Source of the DNA: Microvirga rosea
Lineage (GTDB): Bacteria; Pseudomonadota; Alphaproteobacteria; Rhizobiales; Beijerinckiaceae
Reading direction: 5' to 3'
Length of the DNA stretch: 64,000 nucleotides
NCBI RefSeq assembly: GCF_020595095.1
Contig: NZ_JAJDOP010000008.1
Location: forward strand, 1 to 64,000
A program made the translations under genes and the position numbers. Below the pieces are notes generated by a model that was not told where the DNA came from, did not search any database, and saw nothing but the letters and a program-made list of their open reading frames with translations. This document shows positions 1 through 8,771 of the stretch, one piece after another. The stretch's first letter is position 1. Every line of letters begins with the position of its first letter.

Positions 1-882
1 TCCGAGCGGACGCTGTTCGAGGCCCGCCGCTCGGCCCGGGACGCGCAGAAGGATCAGCTGCGCAAGCGGATCTCGCAGTCTCAGGACGAGATCACCGGCC
101 TCAAGGCGCAGCAGGAAGCCAAATCGCGCGAGGCGGAGTTCATCAAGGAAGAGCTCAAGGGCGTGCGCGAGCTTTATCAGAAGAACCTGGTGCAGCTGCC
201 GCGCCTGAACGCGCTCGAGCGGGATGCGGCGAGCATCGAAGGCCAGCGCGGCCAGCTGATCGCGGCCGTGGCGCAGGCGGAAGGGCGCATTGCCGAAACC
301 TCGTTCCAGATCATTCAGATCGACGAGGAGATGCGGGCCGAGGCGCTCAAGGAGCTGCGCGAGATCCAGGGCCACATCGCCGAATACACCGAGCGCCGGG
401 TCGCGGCGGAGGACCAGCTCAAGCGCATCGACATCCGCTCTCCGAGCGCGGGCTTCGTGCACCAGCTCAACGTGCATACGATTGGCGGGGTGATCTCGCC
501 GGCCGAGCCGGTGATGATGATCGTGCCGACGAACGACAAGCTCGAGCTCGAGGCCAAGGTGATGCCGAACGACATCGACCAGGTGGCCATCGGCCAGAAT
601 GCGACGGTGCGGGTGCATGCCTCGAACCAGCGCATGGTGCCCGAGCTGCATGGCACGGTGAGCCGGATCTCGGCGGACGTGTCGCGTGACCAGCAGACGG
701 GGGTGACGTTCTACACGATCCGTGTGGATCTGCCGCCGGATCAGATCCAGCGTCTGGAGAACCTGAAGCTGATCGCCGGCATGCAGGCGGAGGTGTTTGT
801 GGAAGTGAACAGGCGCACGCCGTTCGAATACTTCTTCAAGCCCATGGAAGAACAGTTCGCCAGAGCCTTCAGAGAACACTAG
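1..882 (+). CDS. HlyD-family type I secretion membrane-fusion protein, 3' part
   Basis: The reading frame is open from base 1, so the N-terminus (cytoplasmic tail, membrane helix, first lipoyl half) lies outside the window. The visible 293 residues begin with a long charged coiled coil, then the second lipoyl half (IDIRSPSAGFVHQLNVHTIG) and a beta-barrel ending in the family's usual GMQAEVFVEV motif near the C-terminus. HlyD/PrtE-type adaptors link an inner-membrane ABC exporter to a TolC-like channel and export RTX proteins without cleavage. The partner ABC exporter is probably upstream, outside the window. The RTX protein at 59647-60825 is a possible substrate, but that is inference only. 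Confidence 0.93.
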   Translation, partial: SERTLFEARRSARDAQKDQLRKRISQSQDEITGLKAQQEAKSREAEFIKEELKGVRELYQKNLVQLPRLNALERDAASIEGQRGQLIAAVAQAEGRIAETSFQIIQIDEEMRAEALKELREIQGHIAEYTERRVAAEDQLKRIDIRSPSAGFVHQLNVHTIGGVISPAEPVMMIVPTNDKLELEAKVMPNDIDQVAIGQNATVRVHASNQRMVPELHGTVSRISADVSRDQQTGVTFYTIRVDLPPDQIQRLENLKLIAGMQAEVFVEVNRRTPFEYFFKPMEEQFARAFREH

Positions 883-1048
883 AGACGATCAGAATGTGGA
901 ACGCGGAGCGCCTGGAGAGAATCTCTGAGCGCCACCGGGAAGGCAGCGCCCGCAAGATCACTAATGACGGACCTCCCTTGAGCGATGTCAGTGGTCTCGG
1001 TGCTGTTCAATGCCGACATCGACGCGCCATCCACTCATGAACCTACCC

Positions 1049-1081
1049 AGCGGCCGGGATGCCTAGTGCATCCCGGCCGCT
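1049..1081. terminator. Strong intergenic hairpin between convergent genes
   Basis: AGCGGCCGGGATGC (1049-1062), a 5-base loop, then its perfect reverse complement (1068-1081): a 14-bp GC-rich stem. It lies between the HlyD gene and the convergent M55 peptidase gene and could end transcription from both sides. The T-tract is weak (GTCGTTT on the plus side). Confidence 0.7.
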
Positions 1082-1140
1082 GTCGTTTGCGCGCAAGAGT
1101 TCATTTCGGAGTTGCCGCTGACGTGAAATTCGCCCACGAC

Positions 1141-1938
1141 TCAGACGATGAAACGGATTGCCCGCTGTATTTCGAAGAAGTCGTTCGACCGAAAGCGAAG
1201 CTTGCGCGGTGCCAGATGCTCCACACCCGGATACCAGCTGCCACGGAACGCTTCTGTCGGTGTCGTGTACTCGACAATCAATTCGAAGTCGTCCGCAAGG
1301 CTAGGCAAGCAACCCGAAAGGTTGCCCGACAACGCCGCCTCTACTCCGCTGCGGATCGCCTCGACCGATGCCCGTGGCGACAACGAGGATGTCGCAGGTC
1401 CGAACCCCTCGCTCGTCGCCACTGTCCCGATGCCGGCCACAAGAATCTTCGCCTCTTCGCACATGCCGGCATCACCGGAAAGAAATGCCGATGGGACGCC
1501 GTAGCGCGCAGCGCACAGGGCATTGATCGTAAACTCGGAGGCGACTTCGCCGTTGATCAAAAGTCGCGATACCGTGCCGGTCAGAGTGTGGGCGAGCGGA
1601 TTCGTGTCCGTCCCCGCCTTGTTATGATAGCCGGTATAGATTGCTGCGGAGAAACTTGAATCGATACCGAACATCATCATGTCCGGATGCCCGCTCCAGC
1701 CGCGCATGATGCGGACGTATTCGGGCAAGCGGGAAAGGTTGAGGTTTCGCGCCGTCGAGTGAGCGTCCTTCACGAACACTTCCGTGGCGCCCGCAGCCCT
1801 TGCTCCCTCGCATGCGGCGACAAGCTCGTCCGTCATGTATTCGCGGAACTCCGGATACTCCGGATTGCCCTTCTTGGCCTCATCCCAGGCGGTGATCCCG
1901 GCTGTGCCTTCGATGTCGGAGCTGATGAAGACTTTCAT
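1141..1938 (-). CDS. M55-family D-aminopeptidase (DppA-like)
   Basis: The 265-aa protein has the M55 N-terminus MKVFISSDIEGTAG. Candidate zinc ligands Asp8, Glu10, His60 (KDAHS) and His105 (GYHNKAG) match the positions known for Bacillus DppA, and the acidic ligand follows in NGEVASE (131 or 135). The family releases N-terminal D-amino acids from short peptides in the cytoplasm. It is the last gene of the operon that starts with the peptide-binding protein at 6722-8644 and lies 12 bp after the PLP-enzyme gene. The context suggests cleavage of imported D-amino-acid-containing peptides; the true substrate is not shown. Confidence 0.9.
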   Translation of the reverse strand: MKVFISSDIEGTAGITAWDEAKKGNPEYPEFREYMTDELVAACEGARAAGATEVFVKDAHSTARNLNLSRLPEYVRIMRGWSGHPDMMMFGIDSSFSAAIYTGYHNKAGTDTNPLAHTLTGTVSRLLINGEVASEFTINALCAARYGVPSAFLSGDAGMCEEAKILVAGIGTVATSEGFGPATSSLSPRASVEAIRSGVEAALSGNLSGCLPSLADDFELIVEYTTPTEAFRGSWYPGVEHLAPRKLRFRSNDFFEIQRAIRFIV

Positions 1939-1950
1939 ACTTTCCTCTAT

Positions 1951-3072
1951 TTATGCGAGTTCTGAGATCGACGACAGAAGACGGTCGATTTGTTCTGGAG
2001 AGTGTTCCGAGAACACGGCCAGACGCATGCTCGGGACATCCGGCGCATCCGAGTATCCTGAAGGCTTGACCACCTTGACGACGATATCCTTGGCGTCGAG
2101 CCTCTCGCGGAGTCGATCAAAATCGACCTCGCCGCGGACACTGACAATCGGGACGGGCGTATCCGCGACATCGAAGCCGAGACTCCGAAGCCCGCCGCGC
2201 ATATGCCGGACATTCCGTGCGAGATTCTCGCGCATCTCAGGGTTCGATCGCAGGATTCTCAACGCGGCCGCGGCGGCGCCCGCAGCTCCCGGAGTCATAG
2301 GTGAGGCTCCGCGCATGACCATCGCGTTCGCGGATATCTTTTCTGCAAGCGCACACGTACCCGGAACGATGCCGCCGGACGCACCGAATGCCTTGCTCAG
2401 TGTCCCGGCAAGGAAGTTTCCATCGGCCTCGAGGCCAGCATGCTGCAGGGAGCCGCGCCCACTGCTTCCGAGCGTTCCGACGCCATGGGAGTCGTCAATC
2501 GCAAGACTTGCTCCCTCATACGGGGCCATGGCGCGCCGGTAGTCGTTCAGAGGTGCAAGTGCTCCGGACGAAGGGAATACGCCATCCGTCACGACGAGGG
2601 GGCGTTGCCGTGCTCCAACGTGACGAGCAAGGGCGTCGGCGAGGGACTCGGAATCGAGATGACGGAAGCTGAAAATGGGTTTGGAGAGCGTGCCAAGCGC
2701 ATCGCGAGCGCTGTAATGCGTGGCGGCGTCGACAAACACGACATCGAAATCATCGCGTAGGCCTTGCAGCAGCGCCATCGGGCTTGAGTAGCCCGACATG
2801 ACGCTGACGACGTGCTCGACTCCGAACCACGCACTCAGCTGCTCTTGAAGATCCAGGTAAACGCTCATCTGTGCAAGCGTCCCGGGACCCATCCCGAGCT
2901 GGCGGGTCGCCGCACAGGCGGCGTCGATTACTTCGGGATGACCATGGAGGCAATAGTAGCTGGTGCCACAGAAATAATCGACCTCTCGCCCGTTGATCCG
3001 CATCCGGGGGCCGAGGGGAGATTCCATGCTCATCGGCCCATTCATGTTTGGGGCCGCACTCAACTGGCGCAC
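1951..3072 (-). CDS. PLP-dependent alpha-oxoamine synthase-like enzyme (AONS/KBL fold)
   Basis: The 373-aa fold-type I PLP enzyme shows the alpha-oxoamine synthase signature: FCGTSYYCLHGHPEV near residue 35, the cofactor-contacting DDSHGVG (193-199), and Schiff-base lysine 227 in GTLSKAFGASGG. Family members condense an acyl-CoA with an amino acid (8-amino-7-oxononanoate synthase) or cleave 2-amino-3-ketobutyrate. The neighbours are peptide transport and hydrolysis genes, not biotin or threonine genes, so the substrate is unknown. The GTG start at 3072 overlaps the end of the upstream hydrolase gene by 13 bases. In-frame ATGs at 3045, 3033 and 3027 are alternatives. Confidence 0.85.
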   Translation of the reverse strand: MRQLSAAPNMNGPMSMESPLGPRMRINGREVDYFCGTSYYCLHGHPEVIDAACAATRQLGMGPGTLAQMSVYLDLQEQLSAWFGVEHVVSVMSGYSSPMALLQGLRDDFDVVFVDAATHYSARDALGTLSKPIFSFRHLDSESLADALARHVGARQRPLVVTDGVFPSSGALAPLNDYRRAMAPYEGASLAIDDSHGVGTLGSSGRGSLQHAGLEADGNFLAGTLSKAFGASGGIVPGTCALAEKISANAMVMRGASPMTPGAAGAAAAALRILRSNPEMRENLARNVRHMRGGLRSLGFDVADTPVPIVSVRGEVDFDRLRERLDAKDIVVKVVKPSGYSDAPDVPSMRLAVFSEHSPEQIDRLLSSISELA

Positions 3073-4736
3073 TCGACCTGTTGATGGCGACGGGCAAGAA
3101 ACATGGGACCGACGCGAATTCCCTTGCGCCCCTGATCGTCGACAGCGCCGAGTTCGAGGATTTCTTCTTCGTATAGAAGTCCGCGCATGCGGAAACGTCC
3201 TGCGTCGACCGGCTCACATATGTGCGTGCAGAAATACTCGATGAGGCACCTCAGTTCACCGTGGCTGTAAGACAGATAGGTGATATTGAAGTCTGGGCCA
3301 TATTCGCCCAGATGGGGCGCGATCTCGGGCGGCACCTGCTCGGTCGGGAGAGTTTCGATACGTTTCCAGCTGGCGCCTTTCCAAACCAGAGTCTCAGGTT
3401 CAGGAAAGGACAGATTCATATGGGGATATTCCGAGCCTCGTCCGTAAATGCGCCCGTCGATAACGAAGTCGGTCCCTGCAATGGGTTTGATCTGGAGCGG
3501 AACTCCTTCGCCCATGAGGTAGAGCTTCTTGGCTTGCTCCTTGACCTCGACAATCTCACCCGTGGATTCATGGCGATAGTGACCAGGGAGCGTCGCCAGC
3601 TGAGCGTCAGTGATGGGCGGGGGGCTTTGCAGTCGAGGGAGGGGTGGGCCCATATTTCGCTCAGCCAAAGCGATGCGCAGCCCGTCCGCACCGAGCCTTG
3701 AGGCAATCTGATTGACAAAGTCCAGGGTTGCGAAGACGAGAACCCCTATGCCGGCACTGGGAAGCAACATCATCTGCGATGCATAGCCGTAAACGGCGCC
3801 GCCGTGTCCGACTGACGTCCACCCGTCGATATCGCCGATGCCGAAGCACAGTCCATAGCCGTTCAGTGCCTTGTCGTGACCGGCAGGGCGCTTTCCGATC
3901 GGCTGCCACATTTCCCGTAGCGAGTTGGGCGAGACAATTGCACTTCCATCAGGCCCAAATCCGCCTCGGAGCAGGCATTGTGCATATTTTGCCATGTCGC
4001 CCGTCGTCGAAAAGATATTTCCGGCCGGGGAGCCTCCCAGGCTGAAGACCGGCGCCGGGCTGTCCCCGTCGAGCGTCCACATATTGGCGGGCGCAAGTCT
4101 CTCACGGATACCCGGCGCCATTCCGGACGAGGTGTGATGCATCCCAAGAGGCTGCAGGATCTTCTCGCTGATATAGTCGGAATAGGTCTTGCGAGTGACT
4201 TTCTCGATGACCATCCCGACCACCGCGATGCCCGCGTTGGAGTAATGCATGACGCCGGCGCTCGGATCCTGCTTCAGCGTCGACGTCGCGAGCTCGGCTA
4301 CGGTTTCCGCGAGGGGCGGCCGCGTCGCATCCAGATAGTGACCGCTCTTGGGCTCGCGAACGATGCCGGCTGTATGGCTCATCAGTTTCCGGAGGCTGAT
4401 CTGAGATCCATATGGTCCCGTTTCACGGCCCTTGAACGGGTTCAACGGCTGAAATCCGGGCAGATACTCCGAGACGTCCGCATCGAGATCCAGGAGACCT
4501 TCCTCGACAAGCTGCATGATCGCAACAGCCGTGAACGTCTTGGTGATGGAGCCGATGCGGAAACACGTATCTTCGCGCATATCGAAGCCGAGATCGTGTC
4601 GTTGGATGTGACCTTGAGCCAAAACTCCTTCCTGATCGACAAGGGCATACGAGATCGAGGGGATTGCCTTGTCTTCCACCTCATGACGGATCAAGTCTTC
4701 GAACTGCTCGACGGCAGTAGAGTTGAGTGAGGTCAA
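3060..4736 (-). CDS. Class C beta-lactamase-fold serine hydrolase (S12 clan)
   Basis: The 558-aa protein has an N-terminal class C beta-lactamase domain with SxxK (S63-I-T-K66), Y165-S-N167 and H311-G-G313, so all three active-site boxes are intact. About 200 C-terminal residues form an extra beta-rich region like the extra domains of D-aminopeptidase DAP or esterases of this clan. No signal peptide is visible, which points to the cytoplasm and to processing of imported substrate. It lies 15 bp after the permease gene and overlaps the PLP-enzyme gene. It could be a D-aminopeptidase, a peptide amidase or an esterase; I do not think it is a resistance beta-lactamase. Confidence 0.87.
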   Translation of the reverse strand: MTSLNSTAVEQFEDLIRHEVEDKAIPSISYALVDQEGVLAQGHIQRHDLGFDMREDTCFRIGSITKTFTAVAIMQLVEEGLLDLDADVSEYLPGFQPLNPFKGRETGPYGSQISLRKLMSHTAGIVREPKSGHYLDATRPPLAETVAELATSTLKQDPSAGVMHYSNAGIAVVGMVIEKVTRKTYSDYISEKILQPLGMHHTSSGMAPGIRERLAPANMWTLDGDSPAPVFSLGGSPAGNIFSTTGDMAKYAQCLLRGGFGPDGSAIVSPNSLREMWQPIGKRPAGHDKALNGYGLCFGIGDIDGWTSVGHGGAVYGYASQMMLLPSAGIGVLVFATLDFVNQIASRLGADGLRIALAERNMGPPLPRLQSPPPITDAQLATLPGHYRHESTGEIVEVKEQAKKLYLMGEGVPLQIKPIAGTDFVIDGRIYGRGSEYPHMNLSFPEPETLVWKGASWKRIETLPTEQVPPEIAPHLGEYGPDFNITYLSYSHGELRCLIEYFCTHICEPVDAGRFRMRGLLYEEEILELGAVDDQGRKGIRVGPMFLARRHQQVECAS

Positions 4737-4751
4737 TGACCGTCTCCTTTG

Positions 4752-5624
4752 TCAATGAGCGTGGCGCGGATCCAGGATATCCCGCAGCGTGTCGCCTACG
4801 AGATTCCACGATAAGACGAACAGGAAAATCGCGGCGCCAGGAAACGCCAGCGTGTACCAGTACTGGAATGGATTGCCCGGTTGCCCGACGATCCAGTTGC
4901 GGGAATAGGCGATGAACTGTCCCCAATCGGCATAGCCCTCTTCGGTGCCGACGCCGAGAAAGCTGAGAGCCGACGCCGACAAGACCATCGATCCTGTGGC
5001 CATGGTCGCAAGGACCAGCACGGGAAAGAAGGCATTCGGGATGATATGGAGCGCGATGAGCCTGAGGTCGCTTGCTCCATACGTCCTCGCCGCGTGGACG
5101 TAATCCATTTCGCGGATACGCAGCATCTCGCTGCGGATGATGCGGGCGTAACCCATCCAGCCGAAAGTCGCCAGGGCGATGGTGACGGGCACGATACCCT
5201 TGCCGAGCAGAGCCGTGAGCACCATCGCGGCGATCAGAAAGGGCACTGCCATGAAGACGTCGACCGTGCGCATCAGCACTTCGTCCACCATCCCTCCATA
5301 ATATGCGGCGACGGCACCCACGATGGTTCCGACGAGGACCGAAATCGCCACGACGCCGAGCCCGATCTTGAAGGCGGTCCGCGTGCCCCATACCACGGCA
5401 TAATAGATGTCGTATTGACCCTCGGTCGTCCCGAAGATTGCTTCCTCCGACGGCGGCTGCGGCGTCGCCGTGAAGCCCGCTCGCGGGGTATCGTAGGGCG
5501 TCATCTGGAATTCCTGGGGCGGTGCCAGGACCGGTGCGAAGACGGCGATCAGCACGAATGCCACGAGAATGACCACGCCGAGCACCGACATGGGATTTCT
5601 AGCGAAGTACCGGAGCGTTTTCAC
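4752..5624 (-). CDS. Peptide ABC transporter permease, DppC/OppC type
   Basis: Inner-membrane permease of 290 aa. It has one N-terminal helix (SVLGVVILVAFVLIAVFAPV), a periplasmic loop with the family-typical FGTTEGQYDI segment, then five further helices with the BPD_transp_1 EAA loop (YVHAARTYGASDLRLIALHI). The frame stays open upstream, but a GTG at 5624 overlaps the TGA of the DppB-type gene by four bases (GTGA), so I place the start there; this implies translational coupling. It works with the permease at 5621-6658, the binding protein at 6722-8644 and probably the ATPases at 9964-11857. Confidence 0.92.
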   Translation of the reverse strand: MKTLRYFARNPMSVLGVVILVAFVLIAVFAPVLAPPQEFQMTPYDTPRAGFTATPQPPSEEAIFGTTEGQYDIYYAVVWGTRTAFKIGLGVVAISVLVGTIVGAVAAYYGGMVDEVLMRTVDVFMAVPFLIAAMVLTALLGKGIVPVTIALATFGWMGYARIIRSEMLRIREMDYVHAARTYGASDLRLIALHIIPNAFFPVLVLATMATGSMVLSASALSFLGVGTEEGYADWGQFIAYSRNWIVGQPGNPFQYWYTLAFPGAAIFLFVLSWNLVGDTLRDILDPRHAH

Positions 5625-6658
5625 TTTGTCTTTACTCTGGGATCGAGGAGCGGATAGATGAGGTCGACCAAGAGATTGAGCACGACGAGGACTACCGCGA
5701 AGTAGAGGCCGAAGCCCAGGATCGCCGGAAAATCGAGGTTTGCTGCAGATTTGGCGGCGAACTGCCCAAGGCCCGAATAGTCGAAGATCGTTTCCGTGAT
5801 GACGACACCGCCCATCATATAGGCCAGTTCCATTCCGGCGATCGTGGCGACCGGGAGCAGAGCGTTGCGGCGAGCGTGATGCAGCTCCACGACACGCCGG
5901 GGCATTCCCTTGGCTCGCGCGGTCCGCACATAATCCTGTCGCAATGTCTCGAGCATCGATGTGCGCATGACGCGGGTCATGTTCGCCAGATTGACGTAAA
6001 TCAGGGTCACGACGGGAGCTACTAAATGGCGGAGCGCATCCAGGAAGACGGCAACATTGCCGTTCAGGAGCGCATCCACGGTATTTGCTCCGGTATAACG
6101 GACGAACCCGGGCGAGGATACGACAGCTTGCGCCCATTGGCTCAGGCGTCCTGGTGGGAACCAGTCGAGCGCAGAGTAGAAGATGAGGAGCATCAGCAGT
6201 CCGAAGACGTAGACCGGAAACGACCAGCCCAGGATCGTGAAGACGCGGATGAGGTGATCGGGCCAGCGGTTGAGATGGATTCCGGCGCGCGAGCCGAGAT
6301 AGATGGCAAGGAGCAGTCCTGGAAAGAAGGCCAAGAAGACCAGCTCGATCGTCGCAGGCAGAAGCGACGCGAGAGCGACTCCGACCGGCTGGCGAGCGGT
6401 TTCAGACCAACCCAGGTTGCCCGTCAGGATGTTTCCGATCCAGCGGCCATATTGAATGTAGAATGGATCGTTCAGTCCGTATTGTTCGATGAGCGCGCGG
6501 ATGCTCTCCTGTCCCCCTTTCAGGAAGTCCGGCGAGGGAGCATAAGCGGCGAGCCGCTGGGTTGGAGTCAGCGACATCTGCAACGCAAATATCATCAAGG
6601 ACAAAGCGAACATCACGACGGGCAGCATGAGCAGCCGCCGAAAAGCGTAGTTCAGCAC
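5621..6658 (-). CDS. Peptide ABC transporter permease, DppB/OppB type
   Basis: The 345-aa integral membrane protein starts with the usual first helix (YAFRRLLMLPVVMFALSLMIF), has a long periplasmic loop, and contains the EAA segment DYVRTARAKGMPRRVVELHH contacting the ATPases, followed by GVVITETIFDYSGLG. It ends DPRVKTK, the standard DppB C-terminus. It lies 63 bp after the binding-protein gene, with a strong hairpin in the gap, and overlaps the next permease gene by 4 bp. Confidence 0.94.
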   Translation of the reverse strand: MLNYAFRRLLMLPVVMFALSLMIFALQMSLTPTQRLAAYAPSPDFLKGGQESIRALIEQYGLNDPFYIQYGRWIGNILTGNLGWSETARQPVGVALASLLPATIELVFLAFFPGLLLAIYLGSRAGIHLNRWPDHLIRVFTILGWSFPVYVFGLLMLLIFYSALDWFPPGRLSQWAQAVVSSPGFVRYTGANTVDALLNGNVAVFLDALRHLVAPVVTLIYVNLANMTRVMRTSMLETLRQDYVRTARAKGMPRRVVELHHARRNALLPVATIAGMELAYMMGGVVITETIFDYSGLGQFAAKSAANLDFPAILGFGLYFAVVLVVLNLLVDLIYPLLDPRVKTK

Positions 6659-6685
6659 ACTTAGCGTTCCGATTGAAAGAGGATG

Positions 6686-6710
6686 AGCCGGGCGGGTCGT
6701 CCGCCCGGCT
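6686..6710 (-). terminator. Intercistronic hairpin after the binding-protein gene
   Basis: AGCCGGGCGG (6686-6695), 5-base loop, perfect complement CCGCCCGGCT (6701-6710). It sits between the solute-binding-protein stop and the DppB start. Such hairpins usually shield the upstream mRNA or partly stop transcription, giving excess binding protein over permease. Confidence 0.6.
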
Positions 6711-6721
6711 TTGAACGAGGC

Positions 6722-8644
6722 TCAGTTCGCCTTCTTGATGGTCGAAAAGTCCCAAGCCCCGTAGAGGATCATGTTGTTGACGAAACCATCGATGTTGCTG
6801 CGCGTCACGATGTAGCCAAAGTCCTCCCAGAGGAACTGGGTCGTCGCATATTCATGCGACATTTCCTGAAGCTTCGCGTAGATCGGCTCGCGAACGGCCG
6901 GATCATTCGAGGCCCATGCCTCGTCCAGGAGAGGCTTGAACTTTTCGGTCATCAGGTCGCGATAGCCTTGGCCGACCATGCCGCCGACGAGGCCCGTCGG
7001 AGAAAGGTAGTAGGAAGCTGCCCCAAGCGGCCCGCCCGGGTCGGAATAGTCAGGTCCCCAGCCCATGTAGGTCAGCGGCGACGCCGGCTTTGCCCGGTTG
7101 TTCAGCTTGTCCGAGATCGAGGCCCACGGCAGCGACTGAATCTTGAGCTTGAACTTCGGGTTGATGCGCTGCAAGCCCTGCTGCAGGGCGGACAAAGCCG
7201 CCGTGCCCTGCGGTGTACCTTCCTGCACATAGGCCGTAAGGGTGAATCCGGTTTCCCACAGCTTGCCCCCGAAGGCCTTCTTGAAGTGCTCCGCAGCCTT
7301 TGCCGGGTTGTAGGTGTAGATCGGCGAATCCGGACGGTACCCCATGATTCCGCGCACAGAGGGTCCGCGCGACTGCACGGTCTTCCCGAGCAGAACCTGT
7401 TTCAGGAGCGCATCATAATTCTGCGCATAGTTGAAGCCCTTACGGACATCGATATCGGCAAAGAAGTCCGGCGGAATGCCCGCCCCATCAAGCTTGCCGC
7501 TTCCGATTGCAGGATTGTCCGCATCATCGACCGGCCAGGCAAAAAACAGACCTCGACCGAAGACCTTGGGAAGACCATCGACGACCTTGACCCCCTCCGT
7601 CTTGCTCAACTCGTCAAGGAATTCCACCGGCGTCGTCACGAAGTCCGCATCTCCCGACAGCAGCTGGAGCCGCCGGGTCGTCCATTCGGGGACGGTGCGC
7701 ATGACGACACGTTCAAGGGAGGCCGGACCCATGAAGTAATTATTAAAGCGCTTCAAAGTGATGCGCCGCTCGGTTCGGTTCCAATCTTCGAGCATGAAGG
7801 GGCCGCTGCCGTTTTCCTGCGCGAAGAGAGGATCAGCGCTGAGCTCCGGACGGTAGTACTTGATCCAGGTATCACCCGAACCATCCCAGCCTCCGACCGA
7901 CGCCACCCATTCCTTGTCGACGATCGAGGCACCAAACGGCAGCGCAACGACGCCGAGGGTTGCAGGAAACGACTTTGGCAGTTTCAGGGTTACTTTGTCA
8001 CCTTCGACGGTGATCTGTGATGCAAGCTGGTCATACACCTTACGCAAGACATCCGGGCTGGCTTCCTTGATCTTTGCACCGCCGCCTTCTGCCTCTACCC
8101 ACTTGGCAATATCAGGGTATTTGCCTGCCGTGATGACCTCGGTGATGGCATTGGACATCCACGACTGGCCCATGAGGATCGCGCGCAGGAACGAGTAGCG
8201 CACATCCTCCGCCGTGATCTCACCGTGACCGGGTTCGACGGATGATTTCTGGGCATCGGTAAGACTATCGAAGTACTCCCACGTGAGCTTTCCGTCAGCG
8301 CCCTTCACGCCTACCTTGTGGGTTCGCACGCCTTTGCGGATGGGAAAAGTATAAGTCACCGAACCATCCGCGCCTTGCTTGATCAGGCCGTTTTCAAGCG
8401 ACGGCACTTCGGTCGAGATGGCGGGCACGAACTCCGATATTTCGGAACCTTTATAGTTCAAGAGGCGACTATAGACGTTCAGAACCCCGTATGAACTCGG
8501 AGTATTGGCGATATAGGCTGGATCGAAGGATTGAACATCATCCGTCCAAAGAAAGACGAAAGTTCCCGGATTTTTCGTTTCGGCGCTAGCGGAGGAAGCG
8601 GCAAGACCTATAAGGAGGCTTGCGGCAATGGTGAGAGATCGCAT
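6722..8644 (-). CDS. Family 5 peptide-binding protein of an ABC importer
   Basis: The 640-aa periplasmic protein has a clear Sec signal (RSLTIAASLLIGLAASSASA, cut before ETKNPG) and the SBP_bac_5 fold with IRKGVRTHKVGVKG, DVRYSFLRAI and RRLQLLSGDADFVTTPVEF segments. It is about 100 residues longer than typical DppA/OppA proteins, with insertions in the N-terminal half. It is the first gene of the operon and is divergent from the LysR gene; the 127-bp gap holds a candidate LysR site. The ligand is probably an oligopeptide or amide. Confidence 0.93.
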   Translation of the reverse strand: MRSLTIAASLLIGLAASSASAETKNPGTFVFLWTDDVQSFDPAYIANTPSSYGVLNVYSRLLNYKGSEISEFVPAISTEVPSLENGLIKQGADGSVTYTFPIRKGVRTHKVGVKGADGKLTWEYFDSLTDAQKSSVEPGHGEITAEDVRYSFLRAILMGQSWMSNAITEVITAGKYPDIAKWVEAEGGGAKIKEASPDVLRKVYDQLASQITVEGDKVTLKLPKSFPATLGVVALPFGASIVDKEWVASVGGWDGSGDTWIKYYRPELSADPLFAQENGSGPFMLEDWNRTERRITLKRFNNYFMGPASLERVVMRTVPEWTTRRLQLLSGDADFVTTPVEFLDELSKTEGVKVVDGLPKVFGRGLFFAWPVDDADNPAIGSGKLDGAGIPPDFFADIDVRKGFNYAQNYDALLKQVLLGKTVQSRGPSVRGIMGYRPDSPIYTYNPAKAAEHFKKAFGGKLWETGFTLTAYVQEGTPQGTAALSALQQGLQRINPKFKLKIQSLPWASISDKLNNRAKPASPLTYMGWGPDYSDPGGPLGAASYYLSPTGLVGGMVGQGYRDLMTEKFKPLLDEAWASNDPAVREPIYAKLQEMSHEYATTQFLWEDFGYIVTRSNIDGFVNNMILYGAWDFSTIKKAN

Positions 8645-8746
8645 TGTTCATTGTCCCTGCTGGCTGGAGGTCGGCAGTCTTCTTGTTTTGACCAGAAGGC
8701 TAAGAGCACACTTGTGCTGCTGTCCAATGTGCAGATAGGATCATTC

Positions 8747-8761
8747 ATGCAAAAAAAGCAT
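8747..8761. promoter_or_regulatory. Candidate LysR operator, copy 1
   Basis: ATGCAAAAAAAGCAT has outer ATGC/GCAT arms and fits the T-N11-A LysR-box pattern. It lies in the divergent gap between the binding-protein operon and the LysR gene, just upstream of the latter. The same 15-mer, with one difference, occurs at 9786-9800 before the ATPase operon. Confidence 0.5.
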
Positions 8762-8771
8762 GGAGCGATGG

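Noticed and set aside
985-1659. 224-codon plus-strand frame
   Set aside because: It lies mostly opposite the M55 peptidase gene, has arginine/cysteine-rich composition and no family features: a shadow frame.
3060-4736. Antibiotic-resistance beta-lactamase
   Set aside because: There is no signal peptide, it has a long extra C-terminal region, and it lies in a peptide-catabolism operon, so a resistance role is unlikely.
4752-6137. Long 461-codon version of the DppC-type permease
   Set aside because: The first 170 codons are antisense-free overlap with the DppB gene in another frame and not permease-like; the GTG at 5624 with a GTGA overlap is a better start.
6683-8020. 445-codon plus-strand frame
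   Set aside because: It is antisense to the family 5 binding-protein gene; composition is highly charged and repetitive, typical of a GC-rich shadow.
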